Shown in pieces: positions 1 to 10,685 of a stretch of 64,000 nucleotides of DNA (position 1 is its first letter; every line of letters begins with the position of its first letter). Position numbers and translations under genes: made by a program. Source of the DNA: [Phialemoniopsis] sp. UDSM-2020 (Eukaryota > Ascomycota > Sordariomycetes > Thyridiales > Thyridiaceae); assembly GCA_018873225.1 (NCBI GenBank), contig JAEILZ010000003.1, forward strand, positions 2,418,001 through 2,482,000, written 5' to 3'. Below the pieces are notes generated by a model that worked only from the letters and a program-made list of their open reading frames with translations, was not told the origin of the DNA and searched no databases.

Positions 1-1156
1 CAGCTCTACGGCGAATTGGCATGGCGACATTGCGCTCGGCATGTCCTGCCGGTCAATTTTTCGGAGGGGGTCTTGAAATTGGAAACGGCGGTCTTCATTG
101 ACTTTTGTAATACGCACATTTCAGGTTTTGATGTACAAAGAACGGCAAGTGCAAGGAAAAGGGGAGGAGACGATGGAGTGACGTTGGACTCTGGCGCGCC
201 TAACTGGCGCGTGCGGCTGGGAAGCCCCTGGATTCCTCCCCTGTTGCTGTTGCTTGGGGGGTGCATATACCGGACAGGGAGGCGTTTTTGCCGCGCGCGG
301 GGCGGCTGTTTCACGAAGTTATGACTTATGATTGGACGATTTGGGGCAGGTCTGGAGTGGCAGCTTATTTAAAAAGTACAGTACACCACCCTTTCGGTGA
401 CAGGGAGGGTCGGATTGCCAGTCGGGCAAGCGCCAGGGCTGCAGTAGGGTGCTGGGCAGGGCACAGCTCGTGCTGCAAGGGACGCACCGTACCACCCGCA
501 CCGATCGCCCGCCTGGGAGCCACAGGACCAGGGGGTGTGGCCGCCAACATGGCATGGGGTGTGGGTGTGTGCCTCCGCATGGGCAGGCCTGGGGCTGCCC
601 ACAGCTGCGAGTCGCAGGGCGAGATTGGACATGAGAGACGGGACATTTCCTTTTGGGGTCTGTGGATATTGCTTCTTTGGGAAGAAGATGGCTCGCTCTG
701 TCGGCCAGTAATTACTCTGTCGGGGAAGCAATCGCAGGGCTGGAGGCTCCCTCTCATTGGGTCCTTCACACCGGTCTGGGGCGGAGGTTCTGTTTCCTAG
801 AGTGTCATAATACCATGCCGTTTTCTCCTTCCTGCCCGTTCCCGTCAGTGCAACAGAACCACAGGCCAGTGACCGTATAGGGTACCGTATTGCCAACCGC
901 TGCCGTTTGCTATAGATGGTCCTGCTGTGCGATGCTGTCCGTCATGTGATGTGTGCGTTGGGTTGGGCATCGCTTCTCAGGGTCATCACGTGATGACAGG
1001 CTGTGTGTGTGTTGGCCAAGGCCCCGTTAAAGACGATGCACTGGCGTCGTGCGGATAGAGAAGGGCCTTCTTAGGCTTGCTCCTGTTGGCATATGATCCT
1101 CCTGCTATGTCCCATGGCAGCTTGCCTAAACACGGCCGTCGTTGGCAAGAAAAGGT
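1..1156. other. No supportable gene at the left edge
   Basis: The reading frames here are short, mutually overlapping and lack recognisable motifs. The stretch lies downstream of the minus-strand gene that ends at 1157, so it should contain that gene's 3' UTR. Whatever gene lies further left is outside the window. Confidence 0.5.
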
Positions 1157-1909
1157 TCACCCGACGCGCTCTCCTCGCGCCAACCAAGACCCCTGAGTCG
1201 GCAGTCCAAACTGTCCCTCGAGTTTGGCCCAGGGATTCTCGTTGCTGCTCGGGTCGTAGTAGCCAATCCACCATTCTCCCAGGGGCCCACCTCCATGATG
1301 ACCTCCCCTACCCCCGCCGCCTCCTCTGCTCATGCCTGAGCCATGGGCGTGCGACGGCCTGCCTCTCTGGAAGCCGCGCTGTTCTGCCGAGGCTTCATGC
1401 CCGTCGAGCCCGGCGGCCGATGACGATGACGGCGGGGCCGCCGCCGCCGCAGAGCTGTACGCCGCGTTGCCGGCCGCGACGACGGCGTCGATCTGCGCCT
1501 GGAACTGGGCCTCTTCCTCCGGGTCCACGGGCTCCTCGTACCCCACTGGCCGGGAGGTGTCGAGGTACTGGGGCTGCCTCTCCTCGTCTTCGCCATCGCC
1601 ATCGTCAAGGGCGATCTCGTCCGCGTTGCTGGCGGAGGCAGCAGCTCCGGCATCGCCGTCAGCGCTGTCGCCGCCGCGGGGATGCAGCGGCAGGTTGGAC
1701 GAGTGGCGCGGGGCGCCGAGTGGCGCCGAGTTGGCGCCGGTGCCGGCGGGCCGCGGCGGCTGCTGAGCCGGCCTGGCGTGCTCGGTGGCGGCGTCGGCGC
1801 GCGGGTTGAAGCGGCGCTTCTTGGAGGGCCGGTCCTGCGCGCCAAAGGAGGAGAAGCCCATCATGGCGGCCATGGCGGCCGAGGTGTCGTCTTCTTCGCC
1901 GGAGGACAT
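1157..1909 (-). CDS. Conserved-looking fungal protein with acidic and RGG-rich segments, function unknown
   Basis: I do not recognise this family. The frame gives 250 residues from the ATG at 1909. It is open further upstream, but the upstream part does not look coding, and the protein begins naturally with an acidic MSSGEEDD segment. Visible parts in order are an Ala/Met stretch (about 10-18), a basic KKRRFNP motif (about 30-36) that could serve in nuclear localisation, a long disordered Ala/Pro/Asp/Glu middle, an Arg/Gly-rich block (about 181-208) of the kind used in RNA binding, and an aromatic C-terminal motif WWIGYYDPSSNENPW (about 213-227) followed by KLEGQFGLP. The terminal motif looks like the conserved part. 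Together the basic, RGG and acidic segments suggest a nuclear, possibly RNA-associated protein, but that is inference. The neighbour at 2821 is divergently transcribed. No intron is needed. Confidence 0.72.
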   Translation of the reverse strand: MSSGEEDDTSAAMAAMMGFSSFGAQDRPSKKRRFNPRADAATEHARPAQQPPRPAGTGANSAPLGAPRHSSNLPLHPRGGDSADGDAGAAASASNADEIALDDGDGEDEERQPQYLDTSRPVGYEEPVDPEEEAQFQAQIDAVVAAGNAAYSSAAAAAPPSSSSAAGLDGHEASAEQRGFQRGRPSHAHGSGMSRGGGGGRGGHHGGGPLGEWWIGYYDPSSNENPWAKLEGQFGLPTQGSWLARGERVG

Positions 1910-2820
1910 GGTGACTCGGAGGGGAAAGACCGGGCAAGGAAGCAGACGAGATTTTATAGGGTGGACGAGTGGGAAGGTGGGAATTGTGAGAGTTGTGAGA
2001 GCGAGCAAGAATGCAAGCTTCCCCGGGGAAAGATACGGTGGTGGTGAAAAGGGCCGGCTTCAGCGGTGGTGAGGATGAGGTGTTGACAGTATTTGAAGAA
2101 AGATATAACAGAAAGCTATGATAAAATAGTAAAATCTTATTCGGCGGGTCTATCCGGGCGCCACTAGGCGGTTTTAAGACGGCCCTGGAGGCATCCAGTG
2201 GGCAGGTGCCTGTTTAAAACATGGATATGTGAAAGAGAGCAACGTTTCTAAGGATGGTGGTATACCTACCAGGTGCTCTAGACAAGGGATAGGTTAACAA
2301 GTCCAAGCTGATAAGATGGTGCGCCAATACCCCATCATCGGTTCACCGTTCAATATGCGAGTTGGGACTCATGGCAATTGAGCTCAGTCGTCTCGACCTG
2401 CAGGGAACCATTGATGGGGCTGCGGCACGTCGCTAACGAGTGGCCTAGCGGGACGTGTCTGTGACATCACCTCTGAAACTGCCCTCATACAGGGGGTCCA
2501 AGCTCCGAGCTTTCCCCAAACTTTCCCCTGGTCTCTCCAAAATCTCGAGGAAACTTTAATGACATCTCCAATGAACACCAACTCTCGTTGACAGTGATAC
2601 CCATTTCTCGTCTTCCTAGCTCACGGTCGCTTCGCTATCCCCTGTACAAACCTTTCCTTTAGCATTATACACTTAGTACCTATTGATACCCCACTACTTC
2701 TACATCTCGAGGATCCGTCAGTCGCAACTTGCGAACAACAGGACCTATTGACCTCTATCTTTTCTCGTCGCATATCTTGGACATATCACGCCTAGCCAGA
2801 TTGGAGAAAGGGCAAGCAAT
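1910..2820. promoter_or_regulatory. Divergent intergenic promoter region
   Basis: About 0.9 kb separates the minus-strand start at 1909 from the plus-strand start at 2821, so it should hold both promoters and leaders. The part just upstream of 2821 is C/T-rich, as is usual in fungal 5' leaders. I see no further reading frame worth calling. Confidence 0.5.
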
Positions 2821-3522
2821 ATGGCCGAGCCAGTCCAGCCCGACCTCTCCCAGCCCACAAACGCTAGAGTCGTGGCCCCGTCGACGATATCCATCCGCTC
2901 GCCGTCCAAGTACGTCACCACCCCCGCGGACCCAGCCTCGGACGCCGCCGCCTTCGCCGCCCCTCCGCTAGATTGGCTGCACGGCACCTGGACGGTCACG
3001 CACTCGACGCTGGGCATGTGGCGCTCCGCCCAGAACGTGCGCATCACCTACTCCCCGCTCGAGCCCGTCCGCGGCGGGCCGGGCGGCGAGTTCACGCCGC
3101 GCATCGACGACCTCGTCGAGTACGAGTCGAACCGGCCCGGCAAGCTCGGCGTCAAGAGCGTCGAGGGGGTCGACACAGCGAGCGGGCCGGGGGGCCACAC
3201 GGGCGCCTGGGACTGGCGCGGCAAGCGCTGGTTGCGCTTCGTCCACAGCCACTGGGAGGTGCTGGGCTGGGGCCGCCGGCCGCTGTTGGGTAGCGACGGC
3301 GCCGAGACGGGCGAGGAGGAGCTGTGGGCCGTGACGTGGTTCGCGCCGACGCTCTTCACCAAGGAAGGCGTCGACTTCTACTCGAACCGGCGCGAGGGCC
3401 TGAGCGAGCAGACGGCGGCCGAGATCCGCCAGGCCCTCGAGGCCGGGCCTAAGCCGCTGGCGGATATGGTCAAGGCGGATCTGAAGCCCGTGGACATCAA
3501 GTTGCCTTGGCAGCAAAGGTGA
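2821..3522 (+). CDS. Conserved fungal calycin/lipocalin-like protein
   Basis: This is a single exon encoding 233 residues from the ATG at 2821. After a disordered N-terminus (about 1-48) comes the motif LHGTWTVTHSTLGMW (about 53-67). Its GxW core is the signature of the first strand of calycin beta-barrels (lipocalins, fatty-acid-binding proteins, nitrobindins). The alternating hydrophobic strands that follow (RITYSPL, LVEYES, WDWRGKRWLRF, WAVTWFAPT) fit a small beta-barrel. The C-terminus (about 185-233) is helical and ends KLPWQQR. No signal peptide is evident, so it is probably cytosolic. The ligand is unknown: the barrel assignment is inferred from pattern, not from a family match I could check. 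It converges on the Cwc25 gene, with only 108 bp between the two stop codons. GC-rich third positions run evenly across the frame, which supports real coding. Confidence 0.85.
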   Translation: MAEPVQPDLSQPTNARVVAPSTISIRSPSKYVTTPADPASDAAAFAAPPLDWLHGTWTVTHSTLGMWRSAQNVRITYSPLEPVRGGPGGEFTPRIDDLVEYESNRPGKLGVKSVEGVDTASGPGGHTGAWDWRGKRWLRFVHSHWEVLGWGRRPLLGSDGAETGEEELWAVTWFAPTLFTKEGVDFYSNRREGLSEQTAAEIRQALEAGPKPLADMVKADLKPVDIKLPWQQR

Positions 3523-3630
3523 TGATGGCGCGCGTCGGGGGGGTTCGTGATTTGGATTTGGGAGGAGGTGGCTGTTTTAGCCGGTGGCGTAAACATAATA
3601 TCATTGCTGGGTATCATATAGAAAGTAGCG

Positions 3631-4860
3631 CTATCGAGAATGCTCATGATGGCGGTGACTTCGGCTTCGATGCCTGTCACCATGTTCCCGGACACTCCGA
3701 GACCGACGATAATCATCCTCCTCGCCTCTGCTAGGCTTCTCTCCCTCTCGGCGTCTGTCTTCGTGCCTGTGCCTGTCTCTGTCCCTGTGTCGCTCGTCAC
3801 GATGTCTACGGTCTGAATGCGCCAAAGGCCGCTGGGCATCGAGACTGAAGCCTTCGAGACTCCCCAGTTCGTCGTCATCGCGCCGCCTTCTGCCTTCATG
3901 TCTCCGCCTCTTCTCCCGCCGCTTCTCTTCCCGCCTCAAGTCTCTCAACTCCTTCTCCCGCTCCTCCTTCTCCTTCTTCCTATCCTTCTCCAACTCGCGA
4001 ACCTTCTTGGCGCCGCTCTTCATCATGGCGAGGGGATCCCCGGCCGTAATCCTTGCCACTTCGCGCGCCTTGCGCCCGGGGTCTTCTCTGCCGAAGACGT
4101 TCTCTGGCCTGACCTGCATTTCCCCCGCCGCCGTGCCCTCCAATTCGGCATCCCGAGAGGCATACCAGGGCTTCTTCCCGTCGCCGAGGCCCGCCTGCCG
4201 CCCGCCGGCATCGGCGAAGCGCATTCCCTGGCCTTCTTCCGCTGCAGCATTCGGAGCAGCGGCTTCGTCCTTGCGCACCCGGGTATCCTCCTTCGCCTCT
4301 TCGCGCCCGGGCCGAAGACGCCGCTCCTCTTCGGCAGCACCGCCAAACAGGTCGATATGGCCCCTGGCATCCACCAGCGACACCTCCTTCCTCTCCTCCG
4401 TACCCCGCGCGATCTCCCGCGCAACCTTGCCACCCATCTCGGCCCTCTCCCGTGCGACCCTCATCTCAAAATCCGTGTCGTCCTCCCCTCTCCTCTTGCG
4501 CTTTCGGCCCTCGACCCGGCCCCACTCCTTGCGCCAGGACCCTGCCGCCGCACCGTCGCGATTATCGTCGGGGGCTGCGGCTTCGGGCTCGGGAAGCGCC
4601 GGCGGGGGCGACTCGCCGCGCAGGATGGCCAGGCGCCGCGCGGCGTCGTCCTCTTGCATGCGACGCTCCTCTTCAGCCTCGCGGGCTGCGGCGGCGGCCT
4701 CGTCGCGCCGGACGCGCTCAATGTTGTCGGCATTGTAGACGTTCCACGACTTCTTGCCGAGGAGGTGGCTACACGGGGAGTCAGTTGTTGACTTTGGGTC
4801 GCGACACCTGCAGAACGGCGAGGGGCAGGGGGGCGTTGCAAGGGTTACTCACAGAGGCAT
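3631..4860 (-). CDS. cwc25: Pre-mRNA splicing factor Cwc25
   Basis: Two exons encode 381 residues: 4853-4860, only 8 nt (ATGCCTCT), then 3631-4768 after an 84-nt intron (donor GTGAGT, acceptor TAG). Joining them gives MPLHLLGKKSWNVYNADNIE, the hallmark CIR_N start of Cwc25; without the tiny first exon the protein would begin 39 residues too late. The CIR_N domain covers about residues 1-60 and continues as an Arg/Glu-rich helix. A central Cwc25-type region includes KPWYAS and DPLAMMKSGAKKVRELEKD. The C-terminal third (about 260-381) is an Arg/Asp/His/Ser-rich RS-like tail. In yeast, Cwc25 joins the activated spliceosome and is needed for the first transesterification after Prp2 remodelling, so a nuclear location is expected. 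The neighbouring stomatin lies upstream on the same strand. Confidence 0.93.
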
Positions 4861-5634
4861 GGCTGAGATTTGTCCCTTACGCAGGTCAAGGAGTTGGAAG
4901 GGATACGACTAGAAGCAAATTTGGAGACGTGCAAAGAAGTTTGCAGTTGCAACAATATGATAAGTCTGGGGTAAAAATGTGGGGTGTATTACAGGCATGG
5001 TTTACCAGTTTACTGGGTTTCGACAATGCAATGTGTTACACAGATCAACGTATTGGGCCATCTTCGCACAGATTAGGAAACTAGTAGCATCTTATGAGAG
5101 AAAGTTATATCATTAATTCGCATCTGATCGTAACGAATGGACTGCACTCAGGCATCAATATAAACATTGCAAACAAATATGTAACAGCCCTAGTGAAGAC
5201 ATGAAACGATTGTGGGTATCCTGCCGACGAAAATTCCAGACCGTATCGCCCTCTTTCCGATCATTTTAGGAGACATTTCGTCGTCCAGGGTATCCTAAGC
5301 TCCGTAATCCTCCTCATTAGCCCCAATGTCTTCCTCCTTTCGACATTCAGGTACCTTCATTCTTCATCAGGAAACCCTCGTTAAAAATACAAAAATTCAT
5401 GACCGAGTCCAGTTTCGATTCGAGGTCGAGCATGGGTGGTTCGAATGTGGGTATAAAATTGCAAAAGAAGCAGGAGGCGCGTATGGGTAATGTCGAGTTT
5501 CAGTGATGAACGACGAGGTGATGGTTGTCAGTGATCAGGGTTAAGTCGTAAAGGTGCCCCAGCCTTCTGGGACTATAGGACCTCAGACAAAACTCTAGAG
5601 TCAGCACGACTGGCCTCTTTCATCAAAGAGAGAT
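4861..5634. promoter_or_regulatory. Cwc25 promoter and stomatin 3' region
   Basis: This lies between the stomatin stop (5635) and the Cwc25 start (4860), two genes in the same orientation. It should contain the stomatin 3' UTR and the Cwc25 promoter. It is visibly more AT-rich than the flanking genes and holds no supportable reading frame. Confidence 0.5.
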
Positions 5635-6858
5635 TTAGATGTTCTCGACTACGCGAGCGTTGATGGCTTGTTGGAAACCGGAGTCCTGACCTCCAAAATG
5701 GCTTGATTCGCCATGCTCGGCGTCAATGGGCTGAGCATTGTTCATGGCGGCATTGAACGCCGGGGTGCCAGGCATTGTCTGGTTGGCAGCCGGAAGGAAG
5801 ATGACCTTGCTGTTGGCGCTCTTGGCCATGGCTTGCATAGCCTCAAGGTAGCGGATCTGCATGGCAGGAGCCGAGGACAGGATATCGGCAGCCTGTCGCA
5901 TAAGCTTGGCAGATTCGACCTGTTCGTTTTTGTGAGCAAGTCGCGTTCATCGTTGATTCTCTCCCAACTCGGGTCGGGACATACCTCTGCCTTGGCAGCA
6001 ATGATCTTGCTCTCACCGATACGCTTGCTCTGGGCAGCCATGGAGAGAGACTCCTGGAGTTCCTGGCTGAAGACAATGTCCTTCATGAGCATGCTCTCGA
6101 CCTTGACACCCCACCCGGCAGCGACATCCTCGATAATCTCGCCGATAGACTGAGCAATCTCCTCTCGTCGCTCAATGACGTCCTGGAGAATTCTGGCACC
6201 GACGACGTGGCGCAGGGTGGTCTGGGTGCGCTCGATCAGAGCCTGGCGGACGTTGGCGATACCGAAGGCGGCCTTGTGAGGGCTGACAATGTGGTAGTAG
6301 ATGACCGAGGTGAGGTGGACGGTGACGTTGTCCTTGGTCATGCAAACCTGCTGGGGGACCTCGACAATCTGGATCTTGACATCGACCTGGATAAGGCGCT
6401 CGCTGAGAGGGTTGACCTTGACCAGACCGGGGTCGACGGCCTTGTAGAAGCGACCGAACTTAGTGATAAGACCGACGTTACCCTGGCCAACGCTCTTGTA
6501 GGGGTTGGGGCACACGATGCAGCAGGGAATGGCACCGCATGTTCCGACGATGCCTCCAAGGGCGTTAACTACACAATAGCATGTGATTAGTCTCAAGAGA
6601 AGGTATCAAAGGGAGCCTTTGGTTCGGAAACCGCTGGGGTAACCTACTCATACTACCGTACCAGCCTCGGGGGTTGGGGTCGGCACCAACAACGGTGGCA
6701 TAGCTGGGCTGCAGGTCCTCCTTCTTGGGCGGCACAACGATCATGTTCTGCTGCGGCTTGAAGCCCGGGTCCAACGGAGCCTTGGAAGAACTGGAAGCGC
6801 CGGTAGCCGTGCCGGCACCATTGGTGAAGTTCTGCTGTGGTTGCGCGTTCTGGTCCAT
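5635..6858 (-). CDS. Stomatin family (SPFH/band 7) membrane protein
   Basis: Three exons (6654-6858, 5985-6568, 5635-5919) are separated by introns of 85 nt (GTATGA...TAG) and 65 nt (GTATGT...CAG), and all phases close. The product is 357 residues. Residues 1-68 are a polar N-terminus rich in Gln, Ser and Pro. Residues 69-92 form a hydrophobic, Cys-containing segment (GGIVGTCGAIPCCIVCPNPY) expected to insert as a membrane hairpin and perhaps be palmitoylated. The SPFH domain follows (KSVGQGNVGLITKFGRF onward), with the family's VKVNPLSERLIQVDVKIQ and TQTTLRHVVG segments. The last exon carries the oligomerisation tail with SSAPAMQIRYLEAM. Stomatins scaffold sterol-rich membrane microdomains and regulate channels; filamentous fungi have paralogues with roles in polarity (StoA) and mitochondria (StoB). 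Without an alignment I cannot say which one this is. Confidence 0.94.
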
Positions 6859-9108
6859 GTTTGCGATTGTCGCAGGAAGATGCGGACTAGTGGATGAAAC
6901 GTGGGGTAGTATATCTCTTGTTGAGGTGAAGCAAGGTCAGAGAAAAAGACTTGAAGATAATCTCGAGACTCTGACGACGGCAGTGGGGAAGGATGGTGAA
7001 TGAGAAACAAGAACGTGGTCTGAGGGAGAGGACGAAACAGACGTACTTATTTATCGAAACAAGCTCCTTCCCCCAGCTCTCTTGTCGCACATTTCCACCC
7101 CCATCTCCATCCATCTCACACACTCACACACCAAAGCTGTGCTATGACAACCCCCTGTTTAGCGGCTATAGTGGAGTTTCGCCAAGGAGGGGGTGGCAGG
7201 GGTGCAGCCCCGAGGCCACTGGACTGGACGGGTCACACAGGTGCCAGGATGTGCCAGGGAGCTGCAGCAAGGTCGGGGAGCTGCAGAGCCGACTTCTAGC
7301 GCCCAGTCTCGCCATTGCTCCAAAGTCTCCAGGCTAATGCGGCACTGCAAAGGCTGTGTGACGGTACAATTATTGGGCCGTGCGGGGTTTTAGTCTGGCA
7401 GTGCCTCGTTGCTACCCTTGGTCGCCTTCGCCATGTCTTTAGGGGTCCCCGCTTATACGCCGTGTGTAAGTCGGACGTGCAGGAGATGCCTCACGATCAA
7501 TACGACGAAGCCAGTAACGCGAACGGACTAGATGAAGTCACGACCGTCAGCAGAGAGCAAAAAAATGCCTCTTCTTCTCCCCGGGCGCACACCGACAAGG
7601 GTCTTTTTGTCCCAGTGGCGAGTCTGTCGCAGGCACACAGATAATTCCTCACGTGTCGTGTTGTAGGTTTAATGCTGTTTTAGTGTTATCAAATGGCTCC
7701 AGTTACGAGGTCGGTCGCTAGCACGGTACCTCAAAGTGCTTCGAGATCTCTCCAGACTGATCAAGTATTGGAATGTATTTGGGCATCTCCCCGTCAATGA
7801 CAGCTACACGCCGGCACTAATACGATGCCGAGACTAGAATCGATGCACACTCTGCATTTTCATGACACTACCATTACTACCTACTTTGTAGTCCCTAGCT
7901 ACCTGCTCCCGGAAGTTTGGCGAGCCATGAAGTTATGCTTTCATTATTACCAAGCTACCCAGCGCTGGCTCCCGTTGATTGCGTACGCCTCTCATCAAGC
8001 GCAACACATCTGTTCGCACCGACACCTACCTAGTAAAAAGATACCTTACTGGCGATGCATGGAGATGCATCACCCGAGAAAAGACAGGTGCCGAGATCCG
8101 TGCATCAATCAGCCTTGGCCCAAAAAGTGGATGCCTGTACGTAAAGCCAAAAAGCTTGGCTTTTCTCGGCGTCATCTTATTGTTTATCTCGTGGCAGAGC
8201 AACACCGGCCTGGCCGTCGGTCCGGCACCAGAGCGATGGCCCATCGCCTCCCTCTACGGAGTACAATCATGACAAGACAGAGTGGTGTTCGCCGAGACCC
8301 TAGTTGATGGTATATGACGGCATGTGGTGCCCCTTGATCCAAGCACTGGCAGGACGGGGCAGTGCTGACTTCTCGGTCGCCAAACTATCTCTCTGTGCCG
8401 CAGAGTCGCTTGGTCGCTTGGCTGTCGTGACACGCTGCTTCAAGACTTTTATCTCGAGAGGCGGCGCTGCTGATCGTCTCCAACAGCGAGAGACCCGAAT
8501 CAGGCCAGCGTGGAATCAGCAAAACGGATCAGGTAATTAATTCTCTCCGCAGCTCTTGGGGGGGATCTTAATTATGGATCCTCGCCGGAATTGGCGGCCG
8601 TTGGTGGTTGATCCACCCTCGGCGCTGCAATGAGACCTCCATATTAAACCAATTCCGTCATCGCCTGACCTGACACAGCCTCACAATGAACTGGTCAGAC
8701 CCACCTTCAACGATCCCTCTACCGAGTAGGCTCGCGGATATTGGGTTCGTGCTTCTCCTCACAAAGATGAATTTGACATGAATCCATCCAATCAGCAGAG
8801 ACCCTAGAACGTCTAGAAGATCACGAGGTTGTTAAGTGATCGTGCCCTAGTGGCAAATCCGAAGCCAAAGTCAACATCCTCCCGTGTCCGCAGCACTGCC
8901 ATCCCGTCAGAAACATTCTAGAAACCTTCCGTTTTCGATCTGACATCACAACGGGGGCGGGATTCGCCAAAGCCACAATAGGCAGACTCGGAGGATTCAT
9001 GATCGTCTGCAGCCTATGGAGCTGCCATCTCAGCCCAGGTAAGACCTGGATCAGTCATGCTGATTATCCTTGCGCTATGTCAAAGTCGTTCACTTGGCCC
9101 TTTAACTA
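6859..9108. other. Gene-poor interval upstream of the stomatin gene
   Basis: The first few hundred bases should be the stomatin promoter and leader. The longest ATG-initiated frame (7825-8307, plus strand, 160 codons) has no recognisable motif, and its basic C-terminus looks like translated noncoding sequence, so I do not call it. One copy of the dispersed 9-mer TACGGAGTA lies at 8255-8263. I see no RNA gene. Confidence 0.5.
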
Positions 9109-9210
9109 GCAAATGGGTGTCAGAAAGGATCCATTCATGCTTGGGCAGCGATATGATCCTGGCTGATCATCTATGAGAATAACCGTCAACTCATCTGTCA
9201 CCCACTTGCC
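9109..9210. repeat. MITE-like terminal-inverted-repeat element, copy 1
   Basis: This is about 100 bp whose left end (ATGGGTGTCAGAAAGG) and right end (CTGTCACCCACTTGC) are imperfect inverted repeats. It shares both ends and an internal block resembling GATCCTGGCTGATCA with a second, longer copy at 10546-10685 in the same orientation. A short, non-coding pair with TIRs is what one expects of a non-autonomous DNA transposon. I could not define a target-site duplication, so the exact ends are uncertain by several bases. Confidence 0.6.
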
Positions 9211-9384
9211 TGGTCACTGACAGGGCTCGGCTTTCGAGATTTAGATATGGTGCTTGGTTACACAGCCGTTCGATTAATGCTATCTCGCAATAGACCTCCA
9301 CCTGACTCTCTCATATAGTTATATAATACATCTCATAACCTTCAACAGCCCCAAAGTCTTACATCAACGTGTCCAAGTAACCCC

Positions 9385-10236
9385 TTAAAGCTCGTAAAAC
9401 CCGCGGATCCGGGCTCTCATTCTGGCCGTCACTTTGACAGTGACAACGCATCGCTTCCGCTCTCGCGAAGGCTGTGCAAATAGTGGAAGGCCCGCATACA
9501 GGCTATCCAAATCGGCCTTGACGTCCCGGAACATCTCAGCCTGCCCTGCAAGGGTCTCCTCGACTCCGGTGAGATCTTCTAGCCTAGTGCCATGCACGCG
9601 TCGAAGTTCTTTGATGTCCCGTGTGTTGGCTGCGATTGCTTTTGCCATGTTGTCCATACGAGTTGCAAACCCTTGCACCCCTGCCAAGGCCTTCACGACA
9701 TCAGCCGTAGCATTGTCAGCACGAGAGGCCTCGCTAGTAGCTGCACTGCCTCCCCGCAACGCTCTAGGTCTCAGAGAAACCGTGGGAGCTCGTGCCGTCG
9801 CGAGGCCTGGCGACTTCGAGCTTTCGGACTGTAGTGACGGAGCGGGTGTGTTCCGTCCACCCAGCGGCTCCTCGGCCCTATCCGCCAGCCGTGTAGCGCC
9901 TGTAGTCTGATACTCTGCTCCAGCCCCTGAACCAGGCCTCCTGCTCTTCCTGCTAAGTCTTCTCCTATTCGCGGCAAGAGGCGGCGTATCCGAGTCGTCA
10001 GAGGGTTCTGGGTTGTCGGAGTCGTCGGAGAGTCCAATCACCAGACCCTGGCTATGCTCGTTTCGCTTCATGATTGTCATCGCGTGGTGAGATAGCGCTA
10101 GGGAAGATGCTGCTGCAATGGCTAATGTTAGACGTGAGTAAATATGAGCGAGCGGTGCTAACCCTACATACCTCGACTCGAAGTTCTGAGACTCTAGCCC
10201 TACTCGTGGTAGAATCAACTCCGGGTTGATATTCAT
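9385..10236 (-). CDS. Hypothetical protein, lineage-specific
   Basis: The open frame is 283 codons from the ATG at 10236 and I do not recognise it. Features in the predicted protein are an acidic Asp/Ser/Pro block (LSDDSDNPEPSDDSDTPP) followed by a basic RRRLSRKSRR stretch, a disordered Ser/Ala/Pro middle, and a C-terminal helical region with a heptad look. A good intron candidate (GTATGTAGG...CTAAC...GCAG, about 59 nt) lies near the 5' end. Splicing it puts the upstream ATG out of frame, so if it is real the coding start is at 10080 or 10071 (MTIMKRNE) and the intron is in the leader. Two copies of a small inverted-repeat element flank the gene. It could be a fast-evolving gene or a chance open frame. 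Confidence 0.4.
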   Translation of the reverse strand: MNINPELILPRVGLESQNFESRYVGLAPLAHIYSRLTLAIAAASSLALSHHAMTIMKRNEHSQGLVIGLSDDSDNPEPSDDSDTPPLAANRRRLSRKSRRPGSGAGAEYQTTGATRLADRAEEPLGGRNTPAPSLQSESSKSPGLATARAPTVSLRPRALRGGSAATSEASRADNATADVVKALAGVQGFATRMDNMAKAIAANTRDIKELRRVHGTRLEDLTGVEETLAGQAEMFRDVKADLDSLYAGLPLFAQPSRERKRCVVTVKVTARMRARIRGFYEL

Positions 10237-10545
10237 TCGATCGGGTAACGATGAGTTACTCCATGCTTGATAAGAATGTGACCCAGAATAACATGAGCGA
10301 ATGGTGACCCTTTTCGGGGGGTTCGTGCAGATAAGAAGAGACGCGTCGATGTCTACCCTACAAGTGTCTGTAAGGGCGATTTCTGAAAAGTAGGAATGCT
10401 AGATGGCGATGATAGGAGGATGACTGTCAAGCTGTAAAGGGGGAGGAGAGTTCAGTGTCTATCGATGGTTGTTTGACAATACCACAAGATCGAAAACTAG
10501 TGACTTGTGTGGAGGGTGATTGTGTTGTTTTGAGGAAGGAACGGT

Positions 10546-10685
10546 GGCAAGTGGGTGTCAGAAAGGTTGACGGTTTTGGACCAATTTCTACCGTACGCTT
10601 AGGTAGTGGGATAATCCTAGATGATCAGTTACGAATCGAGGTACATCAAGAGGCAAACCGTCAACTAATCTGTCACTCACTTGGG
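10546..10685. repeat. MITE-like terminal-inverted-repeat element, copy 2
   Basis: This is about 140 bp. The left end GGCAAGTGGGTGTCAG and the right end, which reads CCAAGTGAGTGACAG on the opposite strand, form terminal inverted repeats that extend about 30 bp inward to GTTGACGGTTT on both sides. The interior block GGGATAATCCTAGATGATCA matches the interior of copy 1 at 9109-9210, which appears to lack about 35 bp relative to this copy. There is no coding capacity. It lies in the leader or promoter side of the hypothetical gene at 9385-10236. Confidence 0.65.

Noticed and set aside
1093..1809. Long plus-strand frame opposite the RGG protein
   Set aside because: Arg/Ala/Pro-rich translation typical of the antisense of a GC-rich coding exon.
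7825..8307. 160-codon ATG frame on the plus strand
   Set aside because: No motif, erratic composition and a basic tail; consistent with a chance open frame.
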